From Kipferlia bialata (Eukaryota > Fornicata): DNA of 25,979 nucleotides. How positions within the stretch are numbered: position 1 is the first letter of the stretch; each line of letters begins with the position of its first letter. Where the stretch lies: positions 1-25,979 of the forward strand of contig BDIP01000201.1 in the NCBI GenBank assembly GCA_003568945.1. The letters run 5' to 3'. Shown piece after piece: positions 17,498-25,979 of this stretch. Position numbers and translations under genes: made by a program. Below the pieces are notes generated by a model that worked only from the letters and a program-made list of their open reading frames with translations, did no database searches and was not told the origin of the DNA.

Positions 17498-20400
17498 TCT
17501 GTTGTGGTACCTAGCCGTTGCCTCAGATGCCACCTCTGGCAGCATGTAGAAGGTGTCCCTGTGGTGGCAGATGGACTGGGCCCTGGGCTTGGGTATGTGG
17601 GTGAGGTACTCAGTGGCTAGTAGGGAGGCAATGGGTCTGATCCACTGACCCGTCCCAAGGGCCACCATGTTACCACACGACACAAACACACGCAGAGTGC
17701 GCTTGTCCTTGGACAGCCTTAGGGTAGAAGGAGAACAAAGACAGGAACCATTGCAACAGTGAAGGCATATATCATGAGATGGACAATGAGAGAGTATGAC
17801 TGGGAGAGAATATTCACACCTGTTCATGAGTGCCCTCAGCAGCTGTGCCCTCTTAGTGCCCTTCTGCGTGACTGCATCCACCCCTGCGAAGAACATGTCT
17901 GTCCCTGCCACCGGGTTGGTGTTTAGTATGTCCTTGGTCCTTCTGAAGCTGGACAGGGCGCGGCACTTGACTCCTCTGTCTAGCAGATACCCAGTGAAGT
18001 GGGAAGCGCTGGCCTCCACCTCGCCCCCAAAGAGGGTGAGGTATACACACCCAGGCTCCATGGAGATGGAGGAGAGGGTCTTGGGCAGTGCCTTCATGCC
18101 GTTGGGGGTGAGGATGTGGAAGGTGCAGAGGCTGGCGTACTCGATGGCGTTGAGGGTGAGAGAGGGACGCCTCTCCAGCAGACACCCGACCCTGTCGGTC
18201 ATTGATCCGTAGTACCCCTTCCTGACCCCTCGGGCCAGAGCATCTGCGTTGGTCTCAAGGGGGTAGGCAGGACCTGGTGGGTGAGTAGAGGGGAGGGATA
18301 TAGATGCATACACTAGACTAGACACACTCCCACCTGACTCCGAGTCCCTCATCAACTTCAGGCAGCTCCTGATGACCATGTCTGCGTAGGGGTACAGCTC
18401 AGCACCCAGGGGGGACAGAGACACATAGAGCATCGCCTGGCTCTCACGACACTTACCCACAGCCCCCCCTAGCATGTCAAAGAACCGGTCACAGGGGGGC
18501 ACAGTGTCCAGGATGAGCAGACCCCCATAGGTGCCACTTCCACTGGGGGTGTAGTTGGGGGCATCGTCCATGCGGCACAGCTGGATGACGCGCTGCATGA
18601 GTACCCGCATAGCGTCTGGGTGTGTTGTGTTGTTAAATATGACACCGGATGGCCTCATGTGCACAGAGACATCGGGGGCAGGCACCAGCAGGGGACATCG
18701 TCTGGCCAGGGCCTCAGCAGCGGCATGGGTGTCCACTACTATCAGTACGGTGGTGTCAGCGTCGGGCAGTGTCGAAGTATCCCCATTGATGTAGCGGAAC
18801 ATTCGATCCAGGGCTGGGACGTCTGAGCTCGCCTTGAGCAAGAGGATCTCATTCACCGCCATGTCTTGGCCCTCACTATCAGCCACAATGACCTCTACAC
18901 TATCCACGGCTGAGGCAGGGACTGAGCTAGTGGACTGTGACCTCTGTGTCTGTAGGAGTGTACCCTGGCACAGCTTGCCCCAGGAGGCCTCCAAGGAGCT
19001 AGGGAATGGAGTGGCAGTGCGGACAGTGTTGCCTGCAGCAAACACAGCAGAGACTCTCTCAGGGGTCAGGTTAGCAATGTAGTGGGTTGCTAGCAGGTGC
19101 GTGAGTGGATGCACACCATTGGGTGTAGTGGCCTCAGAGGAGGGGCTGGGCCCTGTTGCATCACCCCACACACACCCCAGCTCACGGCTATCGGCAGAGA
19201 GCGCAGTGAGGAGGGTGGCGAGCAGAGTGTTGCCCAAGAAAGGGGTGTAGGATGGGGACACACTCTCGTGGCTGGCCACAAACACGTCTGTGCCCCTGAT
19301 AAAGTCTGTCTGGCCCAGGATGCCAGGGCTGGTCAGGCTCTCCACACGTACTATCCCTACCCCCTTGGCCCTGAGGGTGCCCTCGAACATGTGGACCTCC
19401 TGCTGGGCGGCACCCCCAAGGAACACCATGTACACAGTGTTGGCAGGCATAACCAGGGAGGTGAGGGTGTTGGGCACGCTGTCCATGGCCCTGTGGATCA
19501 TGCACTGGTGCCTGCAGAGGGTCACAAAGCGGTCTCGGTCCAGAGGCACCTTGCTGCTGGTCTCGGCTACCATGTCGCACTCCCGCACCCTAATCAGGTG
19601 GGTGTCCCCGTCGACCATTGCGGAGGGACGTATGGAGGGTAGCGCTCCCTTGGCGTCCAGATCGATGAGGGTCCCGACACGGAGCAAGGCGTGTCTGACC
19701 TGACAGTGAGTAACTGAGTAATTGAGCACATCCATATATAGTATATATATAGAGCACTGGCGCACCTTGTTCTTGACGTCCTCGATTATGCCCCTCTTCT
19801 CCATCAGATACCCACAGCTCAGTGCATCGATCCCCCAGAGCTGCCGGGGGAAGGCTGTCAGGGCTACCCAGATGGGTCTCTCTGCCAAGTGTACATCCCT
19901 CATAATGACAGCACCCCCGTAGGACATGCGGTGCTTGTGGATACTCTCGAAGGCAGCCCAGGTGGAACGGTAGACCTCCTCCTCGGGGAGGTCACTCCTG
20001 ACCGCAATAATGGAGGTGGGACGCTCTATGAGGTCTCCGGGGTTTGGCGCCAGCTTCGACGCGTCCCAGTACCTAATGATGTCCGGCCACTCTGCCGTGA
20101 GACTGTCCACCATCTCCTGCCCAGTGGCCACCAGAAGGAGGACGTGGGAGTTGCCAGACAGGGTGGGCCCATTGCCAGCAAAGAGGCTCAGCATCGAGGA
20201 TATGCAGGGGGGGTGGATGGGGGGGTCCACCTCCTGCAGACTGGTGAAGGCGAGGGACTCCCCGCTTGCTGCGTCTGGTGGGAGCTCCTTGGCAGCCATC
20301 ATGTCTGCTCTGACCTGCTCTCTCACAGCAGCCAGCATCTTCGGGTCGGTGATTCTCTTGGATGCCTCGGCACAGGAGGGGGGAGAGGACCTGGTAGGCT

Positions 20401-23400
20401 TCCTCTGCCCGGGCTTGGGCACCCCCAGTGCCTGTCTGACCTCGTCCCACATCCTGTCTGTGTTGGTGAGGGTCTTGAGGTCAACGGCCTCGGGCATCCA
20501 GCAGAGAGAGCCGCCAGTCTCCACGATGTCCAGGGCCCTTGTTCTGCTCATGCCCCTGAGGTAGGCATCCACATACAGCTGGGCCAGCTGCTTCGACATC
20601 TTCTGCTCGGCCTTGTTCACTGTCTGGTGGCTGCCCCACATCACAGTGAGGACCCTGGAGGGGTCTGGGGGTGAGAGAGGGTGAGAACGATAACTATATA
20701 CATATACACAAATCCTGTCCCACCTGCCGCTAGCCTCTGCATGAGAGTGACGAGGATGTTGGCCTTCTTGTTGCCCCTGTTGAGGACAGCGGTGTGGTTG
20801 GCCAGGAAGACGCCAGTGGTGGGCACGCTCTTGGACTTGGTGACGTCCTTGGCCTTCTTGAAGGCAGAGAGGGAGAGGGTCTTGACCCCCCTGGACATCA
20901 GCCACTTGGCAAGGGCAGGTGCCTCATCGAAGGCATCCCCTCCCAGCAGGATGAGGTATACATGGCCCTCGGGAACGGACAGGGTCTCTATGCATGGTGG
21001 GATGTGTGTGACTGCGTGTCTGATGCAGGAGTGGTGCAGGACAAGGGCAGCAACCTGTGCTCTGTCGAGAGAGATGCTGGCCCTAGTCTCCAGCATCATG
21101 TGCAGGTCCATGCCCAGACCACCCACCATGGGTCTGAAGAGACCCTTCGCCTTGCCGCGGTATGACTTGGGCAGGAGGTTGTCGAGGTCCTTGGCCCCCT
21201 CCGCGTCTCTGAGGCACCTCTCTCTGATGTCCTGCACCCTGTCCTTGGGACCCCCGGCATAGAAGGAGTCAGCCGTGAACCTCGCGCTGATGGCTGGCAT
21301 GGCCACGGCCCAGAAGAACACGGGGACACGTCTAGCCTGGAACACAAACACACTCCCGAAGCCCAGGTCGTAGAAGGTGTGGCGGAGGGCATTCCAGAGG
21401 TGCACCCTGAGGGAGCTTGGGGGGAGGTCTGCTGGCACCACAATGGCGGCGGGACTGGGGTGAGGTGTTGTATATTAAATAGTTATTTTAAGGTGAATAT
21501 TGAATATCAATATATGTCTCTTATACAACGCACCTGCTGTCCTTGGTGACATCCCAGACAGGGACAAAGCGCTCACACACATACTGTGCGATGAGGGCCT
21601 CTCTAGTGTTGGGCACTATCATGAGTGTGACCGGCATGCGGTCAGGCAGCACCCCTGGGGGTGAGGGAGAGTATGGGAGTGAGAGTGATAGTGAGAGAGG
21701 TGTGGACTAATGGCGTACCTGGGTTAGGGCCAATTGCCTTGAGTATGTGCTCCATGTGTGGGTGGGGCCCAGTCTCGTTGGAGGATATGACTGCCATGAC
21801 CTCCTTGTGGGGTGGGTGCCCAGGGAGGCAGAAGCAGACGGAGTCCCCTGTGGGGTCTGGTATGTGGGCAGGGAGCACCAAGCGCTTCACTGGCTCAGTC
21901 TCCACCACCTCGGCCTCTGCACTAGACACAACCACAGCTCCCTCTGCCTCACCTGCAGAGACAGCATCGTCTCCTGTCTCTGTTGTGGGTACAGTTGGGG
22001 TTGCATCAGTAGGGGCACTGGGTTGAGCAGGTGCCTCAGGGGCTGAGGGTGTCACAACCACATCAACCACTGGGGTAGGCTTGGACTCAGTAGTAGTGGC
22101 AGCCTCTTGCTCCACACTAGCCTTCCCATCCTTGAGAGCCAGGGCCTCCTGCAGCATCTGAACAACGTCCTTCTGTAGAGGCGCGTCGGCACTGGTACTG
22201 AGCATCCTCCTAGCCACATCTATCATCTCTGTGGACTCGTCTGACAAATTGCTCTCACAGCCTGCCAGCTTCAGAATCTAGGTGTGAGTCAGAGAGAGAA
22301 TATTATGACAACTGGACAAAAGTCCTATATGTGTGTACACTTAAATGTAATATACAAATGACACCCACCATAGAGAGAGGGTCGTCCTGTGCAGGCTCTG
22401 GTCCGAGCCCCCTGAGGATGTGTGAGTAGTCCTTGGGTACTATGTGGAGGGAGCCTCCCGTGGCCTCCCCCTCTCTGGAGTAGGGGTCTGAGGCCTCGAG
22501 TATCAGCTCCGGCACCTGCTTGGTGTAGAAGTCCCCTATGTCGGCCTGGAGGTTGGCCACGTTGCCCTGGTGGAAGGCGAGGTCATCGACGTCCTCGACA
22601 GTGAGGGCCGAGGGGGGGATGGGGCCGGGGTCGATGCCGTACTCCTCGAAGGGCATGGGCGAGGTGGTCCTGCGGGTGTAGGTCAGATCTCTCACTGCGT
22701 ATATGGCATGTGCCGCCACGCCCTTGCTCCCAAGGACCCTCCACACTGTGGACGACAGCCGCCTGCCCTTCCCTGCCTTGTCCCCCCCTAGCATGCTGTG
22801 GGTCATAATGACTATGGACAGAGGGGCCAGGGGGTCCTTGCACTGTGCCAGCATCTGCTTCTTGAGCTGGTTGGGGGACTTGGCCTCTGCCGCAGCTAGT
22901 GCCTTGTAGCCCAGGGCTCTAAGGGCCTCGGCCAGGCCGGTCACCCATTTGGCACTACATATGTCTGGCACATACACCACATAGGTGGTGTTGAGGGGGA
23001 CGGTGACCCCTCTGAACGGGTACATCTGGGGCACAGTGGTGGTGCCCACCTGCAGCCACCGGAAGAGCATGTCCCTGAGGGTCTCCCCTGACAGGTATGT
23101 GGGTGCCGTGATGCCAGGGACAGACCAAGGGGTGTGGGGGTCGGTGTTGACAGACACAAAGTCCCACTCTGCGGCTGTCCTGTCAGAGTCTGGGGACAGC
23201 CTCTCCCTAGTAGCATTGTCCAGAGCCTGACCAGGCTCGGGCTGCCTAGTCACAAACAGCTTGTGCGGGACCTCCCGACAGATGGCGATCTGGGGGTTGT
23301 GTCTGGACTGTCTCTCCATGAGGGAGAGGACAGGGTCCAGCACGTTGATGTTGAGCTTCTCGACGTCAAAGAAGAGGACGCCTCCAAATGTCCTAGCTGC

Positions 23401-25940
23401 GGCGCTCTTGAGGGGGTTGCTGATGGCAGTCTTGGTGCACATGGTCAGGTCGAACTGCCACCGCTCCCGAACATCCACTGTGAACCTGTCTGCTGACACC
23501 AGCGCCACAGAGCACGACGCCACCTTGGCCCACCTCTTGTGCTGCAGGTGGGTGGAGAGCTGGTCGTAGGAGCGCACCCGCAGTGTCTCCCGGTTGTCAC
23601 CGATGAACTGGGCGTTGGCTACGTCATGTTGATCGGACAGCACCACGATGGTGAGGGGCAGGTCGTTGGGGAGGGACTGGATCTTGCCCATCAGATAGCT
23701 GATGATGACGGCCATGTGCGGGGCGGGGTCCTCAGACGAGTAGGCTGTCTGGAAGGACGAGGTCTCCCACCTGTTGCAGGGATGGGCGCCCTCGCTATAG
23801 GCCTCAGCCAGGTCCAGAAGGCGCTGGGGTGAGGATGAGCTTAGCAACTAGACAAATGCATATCTATGCAACTGGGATAAGGCAGAACTGCGACAAATAC
23901 CCCACCTTGCCAGTGGGGCACCTCCCTCCCACGCTGTTCTTCTCATCCGCGTCCTCCATCAGCTGCCGCATCCTGGGGTCCTGCACTGGGGGCCTATCCA
24001 CCGGGGTCCCTACCGACTCCAGCACACCGCAGGGCATGCTGTAGTACTCGGTGGTGGGGCACCCTACGGGCCAGGACATGGCTACGTGTCGGATACAGTC
24101 GGGGGCCTCACGCCCTACTGCACTCAGCACACGGACTACCGCTAGGGGTCAGATACAGTGAGACACGACTACTTGTGAAAGAGAGCTATGAAGATATACA
24201 CTTTCAGGACCATGTCACCCACCTGTAGAGAGCCTAGGGAGGTGGAAGCACATGAACCCTCCCCACTCGACACTCTTGCTATCATTGCAGGCCCCAAAGA
24301 CCACCAGAAGGACGTCTTCCATGAGATCTGGCTCCTGCTCTACTATTGTCTGGGACACCACAAACGCCCTTGCGCCGCAAGTGAGTTGGTTCCCAACATC
24401 GGCAGGGGTACTGTTGATGTCAAACCTGACGAAGGATGAGGAGTGGGCCATGGGGCTGGGTGTGAGTGAAGGTACAGAAGGTGATACGAGATACAACCAG
24501 TGAGGCACGTACATCTTGTCCAGCAGGGCCTCTGCCTCCCAATCGGTGTCAACTACCAGTATGACAGGGCGGCAGGGGGAGGCGAGGAAGGAGGCAAGCG
24601 CCGCAGGGTCCCTCTCTGTGAGGACATCCAGCAGAGCCATCACGTGGCCAGTCTCGTTGGAGCTGAACCTGACCTCTGACCTCTTGGCCCATCTGTACAG
24701 GGTGGCAGCCTTCTTGATGGGGTCTGTGCCGTCATGTCTCTGTACACGTCCAGTCCTGGCACGGGACAGAGCGCCATGGATACGGCCCTCCAGAGTGTCG
24801 GACCCCTTCCCTCCTGGGGGCACGACACCCACCTTCGGCTGAGGGGTCTTTGCCTCTGCCTCAGGGCTGGACTCTGCTCTCTCTGTCTCGGTCTCTACAT
24901 CCTCTGCCTCTGCCTCTACTACTACTGGTGCCTCCTGTGTACTACTCTTGGGTGGCACCACAGGGGCAGGTACAGGTGCATGTGTGCCGTCGGTCCTGTT
25001 GTGCATGCAGTCCACCTCTCTGTACACAGCAGCCTTGCTCTCCATCCTCTTCCTGAGGGCCACAGAGGTGAGGAGACCCTGGTACCGGGCAGGGATGCTC
25101 CGCATCACACTGTCGATGGCATCGTTCTTCTGCTGGCCACCCACGTAGCTGAAGGCATACTCTGGGGGTCAGATCGCTATCGACAACTGGTATATATATA
25201 TATACATGTAATAGCGAGAGAGTACCTATGGTCTCCCTGGTGTACATGGAGCCAAGGTCGATCTCGTCGAGATAGAGCTCAGTCATGACCCGCACCAGGT
25301 TCTGGCAGTATGTCTCAGCACCCACGGCATGGGAAGCCATCTCATCCTGGACATCAGACAGAGCACTAAGATATAATCAGAGAGTGTAGTAGCATATTCA
25401 TGTCCCCCTACCTCCAGCACGACGTAGGCATGGACGGGCATGCTGTACTTGGCCAGCATCTTCCACATCATCTCCTAGACGTGAGAGGAGAGGAAGGAGT
25501 GTATGTGGTATATGGAGATGTAGGATATGAGTAGTCATAACAGGTGTAGAGACCAGTCCACGTACGTGCTGCTTCTCCTTCTTGCCCTTCTCTCTCTTGC
25601 CCTTGCGGTTAGCCTTGCCCTTCTTGGGGGGTGCGCTGTTGGTGACAAAGCCCTGGGCACCGTAGTCCAGGACAATCACGGTGGGCTCCTTGGCTATCGC
25701 CTTCCTGACATGAGGCTGGGCATTATATAGCGTATATATCAACACGTGTGTAAGTGGTACATATGCCCACCTTACAGACGAAACCGAGTCACTCTCGATG
25801 AGGCATGTTGCCAGGACACCCCTCTGCTTCAGGTGCTCACAGAGACCCGGCTTGGCCCAGAGACGCATGCGAGGGGGGAGGTACACGACATAGCACACAT
25901 CTGGAATCTGGATGTCAGAGGGGAGAAGGTAGTGGCGCAT
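13804..25940 (-). CDS. Giant protein made of tandem two-part alpha/beta units (5' end off window)
   Basis: Seventeen exons thread on the minus strand: 25940-25771, 25704-25566, 25474-25412, 25346-25226, 25161-24513, 24455-24223, 24141-23906, 23823-22369, 22277-21719, 21656-21534, 21454-20724, 20664-19766, 19699-18334, 18273-17820, 17717-17511, 17440-16900, 16839-13804. They give at least 3,659 residues with matching phases at every junction, except for a 2-nt slip in an AG run near 21600. Seven copies of an A module and seven of a B module recur with a ~440-500-residue period. B starts (V/L)PEG-x-x-Y-hydrophobic and is preceded and followed by conserved helical segments. Acidic, low-complexity linkers separate some units (near 24900, 22000 and 14950). 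No Walker A loop, signal peptide or membrane span was seen. Introns are short (57-102 nt) and free of exon-edge copies. The N-terminus abuts the poly-G edge, so the Met at 25940 is probably internal. The function is unknown; a scaffold built from decayed helicase cores is one hypothesis. Confidence 0.85.
14257..15636 (-). repeat. Giant protein, unit with A8 and B7 (last)
   Basis: A8 starts NPYQTIVVYFEDSDAAHMQA and ends near HIGWDLQAYYVRKD, where the GG signature is degenerate. B7 starts LPEGVSTYVVCMPLEDERW (from 14541), continues LNAKGLSCIRLSRCK and has PEVVVVPYSHASAPEGSMRR. An acidic Ala/Glu-rich linker of about 130 residues separates A8 from B7. Confidence 0.7.
16113..17208 (-). repeat. Giant protein, unit with A7 and B6
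   Basis: A7 starts QPPLLVVVPTIAHVILAC and carries TCGGVLGFHATFIP. B6 starts VPEGRCFLVVVPARSKRDMM (from 16413), continues FNGMGPSVAIIGTAPG and has AQICLVYEGLFSSTRR. A longer linker with Pro/Ala-rich sequence sits between them. Confidence 0.7.
17445..17497. repeat. GA microsatellite in a giant-gene intron
   Basis: A nearly pure alternating GA run fills most of the 70-nt intron between the exons ending at 17511 and starting at 17440. Read on the minus strand it is a long pyrimidine tract just before the acceptor. Confidence 0.85.
17820..18760 (-). repeat. Giant protein, unit with A6 and B5
   Basis: A6 starts DTTVLIVVDTHAAAEALARR and carries TYGGLLILDTVPP, then AMLYVSLSPLG. B5 starts EPGCVYLTLFGGEVEASASH (from 18058), continues LLDRGVKCRALSSFRRTKDI and has AGTDMFFAGVDAV. 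A5-B4 and A6-B5 are the most alike of the pairs. Confidence 0.75.
19195..20152 (-). repeat. Giant protein, unit with A5 and B4
   Basis: A5 starts NSHVLLLVATGQEMVDSL and carries SYGGAVIMRDVHLA followed by WVALTAFPRQLWG. B4 starts PANTVYMVFLGGAAQQEVH (from 19447), continues LRAKGVGIVRVESL and has RGTDVFVASHESV. Confidence 0.75.
20724..21639 (-). repeat. Giant protein, unit with A4 and B3
   Basis: A4 starts MPVTLMIVPNTRE and ALIAQYVCERF, spans an intron (21455-21533) and carries LGFGSVFVFQARRVP. B3 starts VPEGHVYLILLGGDAFDEAP (from 20976), continues LMSRGVKTLSLSAFKKAKDV and has TTGVFLANHTAV. A 2-nt AG expansion breaks the frame inside A4. Confidence 0.75.
22680..23661 (-). repeat. Giant protein, unit with A3 and B2
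   Basis: A3 starts LPLTIVVLSDQHDVANAQF (from 23661) and carries TFGGVLFFDVEKLN (about 23390-23350). B2 starts NTTYVVYVPDICSAKWVTGL (from about 22992), continues EALRALGYKALAA and has the strand SIVIMTHSML. Confidence 0.7.
24250..24568 (-). repeat. Giant protein, A module 2 (no B partner seen)
   Basis: Begins RPVILVVDTDWEAEALLDK, continues ARAFVVSQTIVEQEPDLMED and ends with the GG signature EWGGFMCFHLPRL. The module spans one intron (24456-24512). The ~80 residues after it show no clear B module. Confidence 0.65.
25412..25898 (-). repeat. Giant protein, B module 1 (first visible)
   Basis: Opens with VCYVVYLPPRMRLWAKPGL, then HLKQRGVLATCL, then a strand (EPTVIVLDYGAQ) interrupted by a Lys-rich insert (KKGKANRKGKREKGKKEK). 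Matches the B pattern of strand, helix, G-V turn, strand. Its partner A module must lie beyond the window edge. Confidence 0.6.
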
Positions 25941-25941
25941 T

Positions 25942-25979
25942 GGGGGGGGGGGGGGGGGGGTATTTTTTTTGGGGGTTTA
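25942..25979. other. Poly-G right edge
   Basis: Nineteen G, then a T-rich run, GGGGG and TTTA end the window. As at the left edge and the N gap, this looks like a low-quality contig end. It means the first visible exon of the giant gene cannot be trusted to contain the true start. Confidence 0.65.

Noticed and set aside
22770-22800. GGDKAGKG as a possible Walker A loop in the giant protein
   Set aside because: The spacing does not fit GxxxxGK[ST], it sits in the middle of a B module after a strand that sister modules follow with unrelated residues, and no other copy has it.
1-25979. tRNA, rRNA, transposon, LTR or virus-like elements
   Set aside because: No cloverleaf, rRNA core, transposase, reverse transcriptase, integrase, capsid motif or long terminal repeat was recognised on either strand.

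Overview
The window looks like nuclear DNA from a free-living, intron-rich metamonad. A fornicate of the Carpediemonas/Kipferlia type is my best guess, and Kipferlia is the name I would test first. The reasons are short spliceosomal introns (mostly 57-120 nt), a standard stop-codon set (TAA, TAG and TGA all end exons or frames), very tight gene spacing, an axonemal dynein, and an unusually uniform 3' splice signal. That signal, CTCAC or CTGAC followed within a few bases by CCCCAG, resembles the fused branch-point/acceptor known from Giardia and Trichomonas. The species call is an inference from style, not from a match.

Layout, left to right. Positions 305-1489 (minus) hold the 3' part of an axonemal dynein heavy chain gene with no room for the rest of the motor. 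Only 29 bp away, head to head, starts an isoprenylcysteine carboxyl methyltransferase (ICMT/Ste14) gene (1519-3834, plus). Next is a 14-exon gene for an unrecognised 800-residue membrane protein with a signal peptide, three further membrane spans and a large Cys-containing ectodomain (4258-7779, plus). Converging on it is a spliceosomal cyclophilin of the CWC27 type (8538-11632, minus), whose first exon is lost in an assembly gap. The last exon of an otherwise missing plus-strand gene follows (11917-12016). Then come a small TALE-class homeodomain gene (12448-13409, plus) and finally a minus-strand gene that fills the remaining 12 kb (13804-25940 and beyond).

The 12-kb gene is the strongest novelty. 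I could thread 17 exons into one frame (one 2-nt slip excepted), giving at least 3,659 residues. The protein is a tandem array of a two-part alpha/beta unit, here called A and B, repeated about every 440-500 residues. Seven A and seven B copies are visible. The spacing and residual motifs suggest decayed superfamily-2 helicase cores without nucleotide-binding loops, but that is a hypothesis.

The second novelty is at the level of gene structure. In the dynein, ICMT and CWC27 genes, most introns carry one or two imperfect copies of the edge of the adjoining exon together with its splice site ('exon-edge echoes', spaced about 80-120 nt). They are absent from the membrane-protein gene and from the giant gene. 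Several acceptor-side echoes lie an exact multiple of three away from the real exon and are stop-free in between, so an upstream acceptor would add a duplicated, often hydrophobic, in-frame peptide. No RNA genes, CRISPR arrays, transposons or virus-like elements were recognised.
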